Source: Bacillus haynesii
Lineage (GTDB): Bacteria; Bacillota; Bacilli; Bacillales; Bacillaceae
DNA: 64,000 nt
Direction: 5' to 3'
Assembly: GCF_001969855.1 (NCBI RefSeq)
Contig: NZ_MRBL01000011.1
Span: 52,094 to 116,093 of the forward strand
Below are positions 50,138 through 58,900 of the stretch, in pieces; the stretch's first letter is position 1, and every line of letters starts with the position of its first letter. The notes beneath the pieces are model-generated. The model saw nothing but the letters and a program-made list of their open reading frames with translations, was not told where the DNA came from and searched no databases. Made by a program: the position numbers and the translations under genes.

Positions 50138-53077
50138 ATGGACGGAAAGCCAATCAGTGTCCGGATAGACGGCAAAGAAATTGAAGCAGCGGCCGGGGCA
50201 ACCGTTTTAGACATATTGAACAAAAACGGGTTTGAACACCCGCAAATATGCCATGTTCCAGAGACGGATCCTATTCAAACGTGTGATACGTGTATTGTGG
50301 AAGCAGATGGAAAATTAAAACGGGCGTGCTCCCTGCGGGCAGAAGACGGAATGACAATCAACCTGTCGGGAGAACAGGTCAAAGCAGCACAAAAAGAAGC
50401 AATGGACCGCCTGCTCGAAAACCATTTGCTTTATTGTACGGTATGCGACAACAACAACGGCAACTGTACGCTACATAATACCGCAGAAATGATGGGAATC
50501 GAAGAGCAGAAGTACCCTTACACACCTAAAGAAGACCCGTCTTGCGCAGTCGATATGTCACACCCCTTTTACCGCTATGATCCGAATCAGTGCATCGCAT
50601 GCGGACAATGTGTTGAAGTGTGCCAAAACCTGCAAGTCAATGAGACGCTCTCGATTGACTGGGAGCGTGAACGGCCGCGGGTGATCTGGGATGAAGGCGT
50701 TTCAATCAACGAGTCCTCATGCGTCAGCTGCGGGCAGTGTGTCACGGTTTGTCCGTGCAATGCGTTAATGGAAAAATCAATGCTTGGAAAAGCCGGTTTT
50801 ATGACAGGCATCAAACCGGATGTCATGGAGCCGATGATCGACCTTGTCAAAGATGTAGAGCCGGGATACAGCAGCATCTTTGCCGTTTCAGAAGTCGAGG
50901 CGGCGATGCGTTCACAGCGGATCAAAAAGACAAAAACAGTCTGTACATTTTGCGGTGTCGGCTGTTCATATGAAGTATGGACAAAAGGCCGTGACATCTT
51001 AAAAATTCAGCCTGTGTCAGAAGCTCCTGTCAACGCCATTTCGACGTGCGTGAAAGGGAAATTCGGATGGGATTTTGTCAATGCGGAAGAACGTTTAACC
51101 AAACCGCTGATCCGTAAAAATGACGAATTTGTCGAGTCAACTTGGGAAGAAGCGCTTGACTACGTCGCCCGCAGATTAGGCTCGATTCGGGAGCAGAGCG
51201 GAAAAGACGCCGTCGGGTTTATTTCGTCTTCAAAGATCACGAATGAAGAAAACTACTTGATGCAAAAGCTGGCGCGGCAAGTATTTGGCACTAACAATGT
51301 CGACAACTGCTCGCGGTACTGCCAGTCTCCGGCAACAGACGGATTGTTCCGCACAGTCGGCATGGGCGGCGATGCAGGCACCATTCGAGACATCGCGAAA
51401 GCAGGCCTCGTCATCATCGTCGGCGCCAACCCGGCCGAAGGCCACCCGGTACTGGCAACCCGTGTGAAGCGCGCCCATAAGCTTCACGGACAAAAGCTGA
51501 TCGTCGCCGACCTTCGCAAAAACGAAATGGCCGAACGCTCGGATCTGTTCATCAGACCGCGGCAAGGAACTGATCAAGTATGGCTGATGGCCGTGACGAA
51601 GTATATGATCGACCAAGGCTGGCACGATCAGGCGTTTATCGAAGAAAACGTCAATTTCTTTGAAGAATATAAGCAATCGCTTGAGACATACACCCTTGAA
51701 TATGCAGAAAAAATCACAGGCATCCGTAAACAGACGCTGATCCAAATCGCTGAGATGGTCCGCGACGCCGACGGCACGTGCGTCCTCTGGGGGATGGGAG
51801 TCACCCAAAACACAGGCGGTTCCGACACGTCCGCCGCGATTTCAAACCTGCTTTTAGCTACCGGCAATTACCGCCGCCCGGGCGCTGGAGCGTACCCGCT
51901 CCGCGGCCATAACAATGTCCAGGGCGCCTGCGATATGGGGACGCTTCCCGGCTGGCTTCCAGGATATCAGCATATTACAGATGACAAAGCACGGAAAAAG
52001 TTCGAACAAGCTTACGGCACAACAATCGACGAGAAACCCGGACTTGACAACATCGAAATGCTGCACGCCGTTGAAGAAGGCAAAATGAAAGCCATGTATA
52101 TCGTCGGAGAAGATATGGCTTTAGTCGATTCAAACGCAAACCGGGTTCATGACATTTTATCAAGCCTTGATTTCCTTGTGGTTCAAGATATGTTCCTTTC
52201 GAAAACAGCCCAATACGCCGACGTCGTTCTGCCTGCGTCAGCTTCACTTGAAAAAGATGGAACTTTTACAAACACGGAAAGACGCGTCCAGCGATTGTAT
52301 CAGGCGCTTCCGCCGCTCGGAGACGCAAAGCCCGACTGGGTCATCATTCAAGATATCGCAAACCGGCTTGGAGCTGACTGGCATTACAGCCACCCGGGAG
52401 ACATTTTTTCAGAAATGGCAAGCCTGTCTCCGCTGTTCGCCAAGGCGGATTATGACGCAATTGAAGGATGGAACAGCTTCCTGTGGGGCAGCCTGACCGG
52501 AGAAAGCACGCCTCTTTTGTATGAAGACGGCTTTAACTTTCCTGACCGGAAAGCGCGCTTTGCCCTTGCAGACTGGACAGAGCCTGCCGAATTTCCTGAA
52601 GAATACGACCTTCACATTAATAACGGCCGAATGCTGGAGCATTTTCACGAAGGCAATATGACGAACAAATCGGCAGGCATCCAGGCGAAAGTGCCGGACG
52701 TCTTTGTTGAAGTCTCGCCTGAGCTCGCCAAAGAACGGGACATCTGTGACGGATCGCAGGTCAGACTGATCTCGCCGTTTGGCGCCGTAAAATTAACCGC
52801 GCTAGTGACAGACCGGGTCAGAGCGAACGAATTGTATCTGCCGATGAACTCGACAGATAAAGAATCTGCGATCAATTTCTTGACTGGTCCCGCAGTAGAT
52901 GCGCGCACCAATACACCTGCTTACAAGCAGACCAAAGTGCGTATGGAAGTGCTCGGCGCATGTGCAGCACCGCCGCTTCCAAAAACAAATCCGCGCAATA
53001 AGAAGCGCCATCCGCAAAACGGGGCTGAAGTCGAGCGGAAATGGAAGCGTCCGGGGTACGTTCATTTAACAGACTAA
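50138..53077 (+). CDS. yrhE: NAD-type formate dehydrogenase, molybdo/tungsto catalytic subunit (Cys form)
   Basis: 979 residues (FdhF/YrhE). N-terminal 2Fe-2S domain (CDTCIVEADG), a His-Cys 4Fe-4S segment (CTVCDNNNGNCTLH), two 4Fe-4S ferredoxin motifs (CIACGQCVEVC, CVSCGQCVTVC), then the bis-MGD catalytic domain opening CTFCGVGCSYE. The metal ligand that is selenocysteine in E. coli FdhF is Cys here, in NCSRYCQSP (about residue 395). The ATG at 50138 is eight bases from GGAGGG; ATG 50132 is only two. Oxidises formate in the cytoplasm; followed by yrhD. Confidence 0.94.
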   Translation: MDGKPISVRIDGKEIEAAAGATVLDILNKNGFEHPQICHVPETDPIQTCDTCIVEADGKLKRACSLRAEDGMTINLSGEQVKAAQKEAMDRLLENHLLYCTVCDNNNGNCTLHNTAEMMGIEEQKYPYTPKEDPSCAVDMSHPFYRYDPNQCIACGQCVEVCQNLQVNETLSIDWERERPRVIWDEGVSINESSCVSCGQCVTVCPCNALMEKSMLGKAGFMTGIKPDVMEPMIDLVKDVEPGYSSIFAVSEVEAAMRSQRIKKTKTVCTFCGVGCSYEVWTKGRDILKIQPVSEAPVNAISTCVKGKFGWDFVNAEERLTKPLIRKNDEFVESTWEEALDYVARRLGSIREQSGKDAVGFISSSKITNEENYLMQKLARQVFGTNNVDNCSRYCQSPATDGLFRTVGMGGDAGTIRDIAKAGLVIIVGANPAEGHPVLATRVKRAHKLHGQKLIVADLRKNEMAERSDLFIRPRQGTDQVWLMAVTKYMIDQGWHDQAFIEENVNFFEEYKQSLETYTLEYAEKITGIRKQTLIQIAEMVRDADGTCVLWGMGVTQNTGGSDTSAAISNLLLATGNYRRPGAGAYPLRGHNNVQGACDMGTLPGWLPGYQHITDDKARKKFEQAYGTTIDEKPGLDNIEMLHAVEEGKMKAMYIVGEDMALVDSNANRVHDILSSLDFLVVQDMFLSKTAQYADVVLPASASLEKDGTFTNTERRVQRLYQALPPLGDAKPDWVIIQDIANRLGADWHYSHPGDIFSEMASLSPLFAKADYDAIEGWNSFLWGSLTGESTPLLYEDGFNFPDRKARFALADWTEPAEFPEEYDLHINNGRMLEHFHEGNMTNKSAGIQAKVPDVFVEVSPELAKERDICDGSQVRLISPFGAVKLTALVTDRVRANELYLPMNSTDKESAINFLTGPAVDARTNTPAYKQTKVRMEVLGACAAPPLPKTNPRNKKRHPQNGAEVERKWKRPGYVHLTD

Positions 53078-53098
53078 ATCAAAAGGAGGTCATCACAT

Positions 53099-53578
53099 AT
53101 GGCAGCTCCCATCACCGCCATCCACAAAGAAGATAAATCTGAGGAGCAAATGAAGCTTGAAAAACTGGAAGAACTCAAAACCCTTTTGGCTGAACAGGAA
53201 GCCGCCGTTTCAAAAACGATGAAGCTTCTCGGCGAACTGAACGGCCTCGGGGTTCTTGATGCCGCAGACAGCATGATCGGCGCGAAGGAAGACATCGCCA
53301 AAATCGTCCTCGGCCAGCTGTCTAAAGAGCCAGCCAAAAACCTGATGAATACAGCCATTGCAGCAGGCGGCGCTCTCTCCAAAGCCGAACCGGAAGTCAT
53401 GGGGAAACTGGTAGAAAGCATCGTCGCCGGTACAAAACAAGGAGAGGACTTTTTAAAAAGCGATAAAAAAACCGGGGTCCTCGATCTGCTGAAAGCTATG
53501 AACGACCCGGACATCAATCGCGCCGTCGGATTCGGCCTGCAATTTTTAAAAGGCATGGGAAAAGCACTGAAAGAATAA
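53099..53578 (+). CDS. yrhD: DUF1641 protein YrhD
   Basis: 159 residues, helical, with an N-terminal coiled coil (EQMKLEKLEELKTLLAEQEA). DUF1641 proteins are encoded next to Fdh-type oxidoreductases and are thought to be accessory subunits. The ATG at 53099 follows AAAGGAGG. It starts 21 bases after yrhE and ends at a strong terminator. Confidence 0.88.
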   Translation: MAAPITAIHKEDKSEEQMKLEKLEELKTLLAEQEAAVSKTMKLLGELNGLGVLDAADSMIGAKEDIAKIVLGQLSKEPAKNLMNTAIAAGGALSKAEPEVMGKLVESIVAGTKQGEDFLKSDKKTGVLDLLKAMNDPDINRAVGFGLQFLKGMGKALKE

Positions 53579-53587
53579 CCAATAAGA

Positions 53588-53618
53588 AAACCGGCTCATC
53601 ATTTGAGCCGGTTTTTTT
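53588..53618 (+). terminator. Terminator of yrhE-yrhD
   Basis: ACCGGCTCA/TGAGCCGGT perfect arms followed by seven T. Confidence 0.9.
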
Positions 53619-53644
53619 GATAGAAGCACTCGCTTTCTATCGCC

Positions 53645-53824
53645 TCATTTACTGTGTGTTTCATCTTTTTTATTCAGCGATTCTTTTAAAATATTAAAAA
53701 CTGCCACCGCAATAACGACAGTCATTAAACCTGTCGTCAGCGGGTTTGGGAAGGTTTCCTGAACTCCGATCATGACCACGCTCAGCACAATCAACGAAAG
53801 TATGAAAAGACGTTTGTTTTTCAT
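53645..53824 (-). CDS. Small two-helix membrane protein
   Basis: 59 residues with two transmembrane segments (LFILSLIVLSVVMIGV and LTTGLMTVVIAVAVFNIL) and a charged C-terminal tail. The ATG at 53824 has CCGGTG six bases upstream. Not recognised. Convergent with yrhD and divergent from sigK. Confidence 0.6.
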   Translation of the reverse strand: MKNKRLFILSLIVLSVVMIGVQETFPNPLTTGLMTVVIAVAVFNILKESLNKKDETHSK

Positions 53825-54115
53825 CTGCCGCACCGGACTGACTGATTGATAACGTTTACCCTATGGTGAACCGTCCGGCACCCTCACCCCCTTACCTTTA
53901 TTATCCCGCTCTTGTTAACTTTTGTAAACAATTAAAAAATGGAAGCGATTGCACCAGTAGCCATCACCGGCGAAAACAAGCGGCCGCATGCCGAACAGAA
54001 TGCCGGAATATTTGGCAGTCCGGCAATTTTGCCGCGTACAGACACAGACATCCCCCCTCCCACATACATTTACATATAGGCTTCTGCCTACATACATTTT
54101 GTGGAGGTGCCGTTA

Positions 54116-54841
54116 ATGACAGGTGTTTTTGCAGCGCTCGGTTATGTCATCAAGGAACTCGTTTTTTTAGTATCATATGTGAAAAACAATGCCTTTCCAC
54201 AACCGCTGTCAAGCAGTGACGAAAAAAAGTACTTGGAGCTGATGGCCCAGGGGGATGAACACGCGAGAAACATGCTGATCGAGCATAACCTCCGACTTGT
54301 CGCCCATATCGTCAAAAAATTCGAGAACACAGGCGAAGATGCAGAAGACCTGATTTCCATCGGAACGATCGGGCTGATCAAAGCGATCGAAAGCTATTCA
54401 GCCGGAAAAGGAACGAAGCTCGCCACTTATGCGGCACGTTGTATAGAAAACGAAATTCTCATGCATTTGCGCGCATTGAAAAAAACGAAAAAAGACGTCT
54501 CCCTCCATGACCCGATCGGCCAGGACAAAGAGGGCAACGAAATTTCGCTCATCGATGTCTTAAAATCGGAAAACGAAGACGTCATCGACACCATCCAGCT
54601 CAACATGGAGCTTGAAAAAGTGAAAAAATACATCGACATCTTGGACGGCAGAGAAAAAGAAGTCATCGTCGGCCGCTTCGGCCTTGATTTGAAGAAAGAA
54701 AAGACGCAGCGGGAGATTGCGAAGGAGCTTGGGATTTCGCGGAGCTATGTGTCGCGGATTGAAAAGCGCGCGCTGATGAAGATGTTTCATGAGTTTTATC
54801 GGGCGGAGAAGGAGAAGCGGAAGAAGGCGAAGGGGAAATAA
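54116..54841 (+). CDS. sigK: RNA polymerase sigma factor sigma-K, pro-form, uninterrupted
   Basis: 241 residues. The 20-residue pro-sequence ([20 protein letters not shown]) is cleaved by SpoIVFB before Tyr21. Region 2 has [19 protein letters not shown] and [14 protein letters not shown]; region 4 has the recognition helix in [15 protein letters not shown]. Late mother-cell sigma factor. The ATG at 54116 has GGAGGTG six bases upstream. In B. subtilis this gene is split by the 48-kb skin element; here it is one frame. Upstream 53834-54115 is non-coding, with short hairpins at about 54016-54030 and 54077-54090; I could not place its promoter. Confidence 0.97.
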   Translation: MTGVFAALGYVIKELVFLVSYVKNNAFPQPLSSSDEKKYLELMAQGDEHARNMLIEHNLRLVAHIVKKFENTGEDAEDLISIGTIGLIKAIESYSAGKGTKLATYAARCIENEILMHLRALKKTKKDVSLHDPIGQDKEGNEISLIDVLKSENEDVIDTIQLNMELEKVKKYIDILDGREKEVIVGRFGLDLKKEKTQREIAKELGISRSYVSRIEKRALMKMFHEFYRAEKEKRKKAKGK

Positions 54842-54848
54842 TGTCATA

Positions 54849-54877
54849 GAAGCCGGTCTAAAACTCCGGCTTCTTTT
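54849..54877 (+). terminator. Terminator of sigK
   Basis: GAAGCCGG/CCGGCTTC arms with a nine-base loop, followed by TTTT. Confidence 0.8.
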
Positions 54878-54884
54878 CATTCCA

Positions 54885-55008
54885 TTAGGCCCTCAACATA
54901 GTAAATCCGTATCATTGGTTATGGAAGCTTGTTTTCACTACAATCCTTATATTCATTTGCCATCATTTCTATACGTTTATATCAATTATGGTTAAAAAAT
55001 GGTGAGCC
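54885..55008. repeat. Direct repeat, copy A
   Basis: About 124 bases that recur, imperfectly, at 56421-56543 in the same orientation (one indel, roughly 15-20 substitutions). Similarity resumes after a 15-base gap at about 55020-55036. It starts directly after the sigK terminator. No ORF inside. Confidence 0.85.
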
Positions 55009-55059
55009 AAAACAATATCCGTCCTAACTTTCCCATCTAGATGTAGGGTTCTTTTAATT

Positions 55060-55653
55060 TTATCGATTTTTAAGTGTAAATGTAGACAAAGGCACTCCGC
55101 AAATTCGATAAACACGATTGTACAAATTCCGATAAAATTTAAGCCAGTCCTGATTAGGAGGATTAAAATTGGTCATCACTCGAATAGCATAACCAAAATG
55201 ACTAAACTTCACATCATCAATAAGATGAAAATCATTCCTTTGATAAAAAGTGATGCGACGAGTCTGAATCGCCAATTCTTCTTCGCTCTTCGCCGTTTCA
55301 GGGTCTTCCACTTCTAAAATGAGGCCATTCTCTGCTATTCCATTCAAACGAGCAAGAAGAACACTACCTAATCCAGTCGAACGGTACTCAGGCAAAACTG
55401 CAAGAAATAGAACATGTATACAATTCAACTTGGGCACATCTTGATATAGAGCATATCCAAATATGTCAGACCCATTCGTGAGATATACCGGGTGTAAAAT
55501 ACCTTTTTTTATAGCAGAGTTTATGATTCTTGAAGGAAAAGTACCCTTCAAGAAAGAAAAATCCATGTAAACATAGTTGAATAGAGTTTGGAGATTATTA
55601 ATAGGCACTTTTTGAAGGTAGATATCATTGTGATTCAATACATTACTTTTCAT
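55060..55653 (-). CDS. GNAT-family acetyltransferase
   Basis: 197 residues. GNAT core: LFLAVLPEYRSTGLGSVLLARL (acetyl-CoA loop, about 95-115) and ITFYQRNDFHLID. ATG at 55653 with AGGGG six bases upstream. It overlaps the end of the MarR gene by 11 bases, so the pair forms one transcription unit. AT-rich composition unlike the core genes. Substrate unknown. Confidence 0.8.
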   Translation of the reverse strand: MKSNVLNHNDIYLQKVPINNLQTLFNYVYMDFSFLKGTFPSRIINSAIKKGILHPVYLTNGSDIFGYALYQDVPKLNCIHVLFLAVLPEYRSTGLGSVLLARLNGIAENGLILEVEDPETAKSEEELAIQTRRITFYQRNDFHLIDDVKFSHFGYAIRVMTNFNPPNQDWLKFYRNLYNRVYRICGVPLSTFTLKNR

Positions 55654-56086
55654 ACTTATCCCCTCTCGTATAATGCTTTTGAATAATTTCAAGCATTTCT
55701 GTAAATGCCTTAATTTCTTCCTTGCTATAAGTCTGTTCAATTTCTTTCGTGGCAGCTAGTAAGGAATCGTCAATTCTTATATAATCTTTAGCAACTGCAG
55801 GACTGACTTTCAAGTAGCTTACACGTTTATCTGTTTTACTAGGTGTTTTGATTACCAAACCTTTAGAGACTAACTCATTAATTTTCACAGTTACAGCTGA
55901 ACGAGCCACATGGAGTGTATCAGCTAAAAAACTAGCTGTACAATTTTCGTTGTATAGAATCATCTCTAAATATAATAAGCTGTTATAGGTTAGGTTCTTA
56001 TAGACATTATCTTTATTCATTGCACGGAGATTTTTCAAAGCCCATTCGTAATACGATTTATCTAGTGCATGCATGAGATTCACCAA
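55643..56086 (-). CDS. MarR-family transcriptional regulator
   Basis: 147 residues. Winged-helix core with TASFLADTLHVARSAVTVK (recognition region), ELVSKGLVIKTPSKTDKRV (wing). The GTG at 56086 has AGGGGTG five bases upstream; an ATG at 56074 is possible. Upstream is a sigma-A-type promoter whose -10 box sits between inverted TTAAGT/ACTTAA half sites, so autoregulation is likely. It probably controls itself and the overlapping GNAT gene. Confidence 0.85.
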   Translation of the reverse strand: MVNLMHALDKSYYEWALKNLRAMNKDNVYKNLTYNSLLYLEMILYNENCTASFLADTLHVARSAVTVKINELVSKGLVIKTPSKTDKRVSYLKVSPAVAKDYIRIDDSLLAATKEIEQTYSKEEIKAFTEMLEIIQKHYTRGDKYEK

Positions 56087-56101
56087 ATCACCCCTAAGTA
56101 A

Positions 56102-56143
56102 TTAAGTCAATTTAATTATAATCACTTAACTAAATTTAATCAA
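56102..56143 (-). promoter_or_regulatory. Promoter and candidate operator of the marR-GNAT unit
   Basis: TTGATT (56143-56138), 17 bases, TATAAT (56120-56115) on the minus strand. Half sites TTAAGT (56102-56107) and ACTTAA (56124-56129) flank the -10 box. Confidence 0.7.
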
Positions 56144-56237
56144 CTGATACTCCTTATGAGACGACTTCTGTTCTAGACTAAGTTTTATCTAATTAATGAT
56201 ACCAAATACAGAGATTGAATAATGTAAAAGCACAAAT

Positions 56238-56265
56238 AAAAAAGATACCAACACTGCTTGGTATC
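56238..56265 (-). terminator. Terminator upstream of the marR promoter
   Basis: GATACCAA-N6-TTGGTATC followed by TTTTTTATT on the minus strand. It would block read-through from the right into marR. Confidence 0.7.
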
Positions 56266-56381
56266 CCCTCATATATGGAAATTGATTTTCTTTCTATATA
56301 TTAAAATAAAAACTCTTAAATTGGGAAGAATAATCTTCCCATTCCAAATAAAGTTGTTTTGGGATTGAATAATTATAATAT

Positions 56382-56416
56382 AAAAAACCATACCGAGATG
56401 TTTTGGTATGGTTTTC
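56382..56416. terminator. Bidirectional terminator-like hairpin
   Basis: AAACCATACC/GGTATGGTTT perfect arms with A and T runs on the two sides, just before repeat copy B. Confidence 0.6.
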
Positions 56417-56420
56417 TAAG

Positions 56421-56543
56421 TTAGACCCTCAACATAGTGAATCCATATCATTGGTTATGAAAGCTTATTCTCATTACACTCGTATATTCACTTTGCACCA
56501 TTTCTTTACGTTTATATGAATTATGGTTAAAAAATGGAGAGCC
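56421..56543. repeat. Direct repeat, copy B
   Basis: Second copy of the repeat at 54885-55008. The shared blocks include CCCTCAACATAGT near the start and TTATGGTTAAAAAATGG near the end. The two copies bracket the marR-GNAT cassette. Confidence 0.85.
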
Positions 56544-56722
56544 TAACGTTCCCAATTCGGCATGCCAGTCTTTTTTCATTTTGCAATTCTTTGTTTTTTC
56601 CGATCCTATATTTCAAACGTGGAGGCCCATTCAATCTCTATGTTTGCATAAAGTTACATTCATTTTGTGTGCAAAATAGTCACTGATACTGCATCAAGGA
56701 TAAACCTGTAGGGATGAAAACC

Positions 56723-56754
56723 AAAAAAGATACCAATTTAATCTTTGGCATCTT
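56723..56754 (-). terminator. Terminator of the bacimethrin-type operon
   Basis: AAGATGCCAA/TTGGTATCTT arms with one G-T pair, then TTTTTTGG on the minus strand, about 65 bases after the last gene. Confidence 0.75.
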
Positions 56755-56820
56755 CTCTATTTGATTCCCTTTACAATTGTTAGCATATTTCATCTTACTA
56801 ATAGAAAATATAAAGTTAAC

Positions 56821-58056
56821 TTAACGAATAAAAGCAAGGTCTTTCTGTGCTAAGGCATCCTCCAACCACCTAGGGTGCATTGGCAGTAGATTTTCTGGTA
56901 ACTCGTGGATATTAAAATACCTAATTTCTAAAGCCTCCTCTGTGGATTTTTTCAATTCTCCTCCAATCACTTCACATTGAAAACAGTTGGTAATAAAGTG
57001 ACTGACTCTTCCGTCAGGGTAAATAAATGTCTGTGAGCTTGGATCTGAATAAACTCCAATCATTTTAGAGACTTTAACAGTTAATCCGGTTTCCTCTTTT
57101 ATTTCTCTTATTATCGCTTGTTCAACTGATTCACCAGGTTCTACATGTCCTGAAGGTATGCCCCATTGACCATTATCAGCACGCTTCATTAATAAAACCG
57201 AACTTGATTCTTTGATTATTATTCCAGCGACTCCAGCTTTAACTTGTTCTGTCCATTGATAATCTGGTTTCTCACGTACTTCTATCATAACTTCACTATC
57301 GAACAAATACTTCAAATCGCGGATCACAACATCTGGATTTCTAAAGTCATGTTCTACAGGAAATAAAGTATTTTGATCAGAAACTAAGATAGAAGATATA
57401 CCCATTCGGTTCGCTCCAATAATATCTGTCTCAGGTGTATCTCCAATCATGACGCATCTTTCTCTGTCTTCAAAGGACTCAAGTACTTTTTCAAATATTG
57501 AAGACTCCGGCTTTCCAATGATGATGGGCTCTTTATCTGCTCCCGTTTTAACAGCCTCAACTATGGCACCTGTAGCTGGAGCTGGTCCTTTAGCGGTGGG
57601 AAATGTTTTATCCCCATTTGTAGCAATAAATGAAGCCCCACTGCGGATGAGATTTACCGCCTTATGTATATCTTGAAAAGTAATATTGTGATCCCATCCA
57701 ATGACAACAGCCTCTGCTAGGTCTTCTTCAAGATCAATACCAGCTTTTTGAATCTCGCTTTTAAGTTCATCATTTCCTAATATATATGCTCTCTTTATTC
57801 CAGCCTTAACAAGGTAATTAGCTGTTGCCCACCCCGAAGTAATCACTTCATCAATACTTGCTGAAAAACCGAGTTTATGAAGCCTTTTAACAATCGTTTC
57901 TCTTGTAACACAGGGATCATTCGTTAAAAAACGAATGGATTTCTTTTCTTCACGGAGGCGTTTTAAAGAAGAAACAGCTTCTGGTAAAGCTTTGTCTCCT
58001 ATATAAATTACTCCGTCTAAATCGAATAAAAATACATCATATTTCTTATAGATCAT
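56821..58056 (-). CDS. HAD phosphatase fused to a Nudix hydrolase
   Basis: 411 residues in two domains. Residues 1-260 are a NagD/4-nitrophenylphosphatase-type HAD: nucleophile D12 and D14 in FLFDLDGVIY, T45 in FLTND, K182 in IIIGKPESS, and D206/D211 in MIGDTPETD. Residues 270-405 are a Nudix domain with an intact box starting G303 (GHVEPGESVEQAIIREIKEE, ending L325). Family members of each half are normally separate. In this operon it could dephosphorylate a pyrimidine nucleotide or hydrolyse a thiamine-analogue diphosphate; that is inference. AAGGAG lies seven bases before the ATG; follows the kinase gene by 11 bases. Confidence 0.85.
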   Translation of the reverse strand: MIYKKYDVFLFDLDGVIYIGDKALPEAVSSLKRLREEKKSIRFLTNDPCVTRETIVKRLHKLGFSASIDEVITSGWATANYLVKAGIKRAYILGNDELKSEIQKAGIDLEEDLAEAVVIGWDHNITFQDIHKAVNLIRSGASFIATNGDKTFPTAKGPAPATGAIVEAVKTGADKEPIIIGKPESSIFEKVLESFEDRERCVMIGDTPETDIIGANRMGISSILVSDQNTLFPVEHDFRNPDVVIRDLKYLFDSEVMIEVREKPDYQWTEQVKAGVAGIIIKESSSVLLMKRADNGQWGIPSGHVEPGESVEQAIIREIKEETGLTVKVSKMIGVYSDPSSQTFIYPDGRVSHFITNCFQCEVIGGELKKSTEEALEIRYFNIHELPENLLPMHPRWLEDALAQKDLAFIR

Positions 58057-58067
58057 CGTAACACTCC

Positions 58068-58886
58068 TTAAGTAGTTGTCTCTTGATTCATAATTGAGCG
58101 ATACGCGAAATGATTTGTAGGCCCTTGTCCCTTCCCAATCCCTATAGGATGTTTAATGGCTGCTGAAATAAATTCTTTTCCAGTTGCTACTGATTCTGGT
58201 ATACTGTGCTGCTTTGCTAGCTCTGCAGTGATGACAGCAGAAAAAGTACAGCCTGTCCCATGGGTATGTTTTGTATCAAAGCGAGGGGAAACAAATTCCT
58301 CGAAGACCTCATCAAAATACATAATATCACGAGCTTCTCCGTTCATATGCCCCCCTTTTACGACAGCACTCTTTGCCCCGTATACTTCCACAATTTCTTT
58401 AGCAGCATCACGCATCTGCTGTATCGTTTTTATTGATTTGCCGATGATTACTTCCGCTTCTGGAATATTTGGTGTAATAACAGTTGTTTGAGGTATTAAT
58501 AATTTTTTCAAATGATTAACGGCATCCTTATGAAGCAGATGATGTCCGCTTTTAGCAACCATAACTGGGTCCATCACATACGATTGGATATTAGCCGCTT
58601 TTAATTTTTCAGCTATTAGTTCAATAATTTCCACACTTGCAAGCATACCGGTTTTTACAGCATCCGGTTTTATGTCTCCAATGACACAGTCTATTTGCTG
58701 AGATATATTATTCAGAGATACCTCCTCAAAACTTTTCACACCAAGTGTGTTTTGAGCAACAACTGATGTAATAACAGCCATTCCATATACTTGCTGCTCC
58801 TGAAAGGTTTTTAGGTCTGCATGAATTCCTGCTCCCCCAGTTGGATCTGTTCCAGCAATCGAAAGTGCTTTGTAGATATCCGTCAA
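58068..58886 (-). CDS. thiD: ThiD-type hydroxymethylpyrimidine (phosphate) kinase
   Basis: 272 residues of the ribokinase-like ThiD family. SIAGTDPTGGAGIHADLKTF at the N-terminus binds the pyrimidine; VMDPVMVAKSGHHLL is in the core; THGTGCTFSAVITAEL near 210 is the anion hole with the catalytic region. ThiD phosphorylates 4-amino-5-hydroxymethyl-2-methylpyrimidine twice for thiamine synthesis. In this operon its likely substrate is the 2-methoxy analogue bacimethrin or an intermediate. TTG start with GGAGG eight bases upstream. Probably a second, cluster-dedicated thiD in the genome. Confidence 0.88.
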   Translation of the reverse strand: MTDIYKALSIAGTDPTGGAGIHADLKTFQEQQVYGMAVITSVVAQNTLGVKSFEEVSLNNISQQIDCVIGDIKPDAVKTGMLASVEIIELIAEKLKAANIQSYVMDPVMVAKSGHHLLHKDAVNHLKKLLIPQTTVITPNIPEAEVIIGKSIKTIQQMRDAAKEIVEVYGAKSAVVKGGHMNGEARDIMYFDEVFEEFVSPRFDTKHTHGTGCTFSAVITAELAKQHSIPESVATGKEFISAAIKHPIGIGKGQGPTNHFAYRSIMNQETTT

Positions 58887-58900
58887 CTTATACTCCTCCT

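Larger units (their letters stand above)
56144..56820. other. Non-coding region with three related hairpins and repeat copy B
   Basis: No gene seen. It holds GATACCAA/TTGGTATC (56244-56265, T run on the minus strand), TGGGAAGA/TCTTCCCA (about 56323-56342), AAACCATACC/GGTATGGTTT (56385-56414), repeat copy B, and the operon terminator at 56723-56754. Confidence 0.7.

Noticed and set aside
53863..54100. Small ORFs upstream of sigK
   Set aside because: No ribosome-binding site or coding character; the region has short hairpins and is the expected promoter region.
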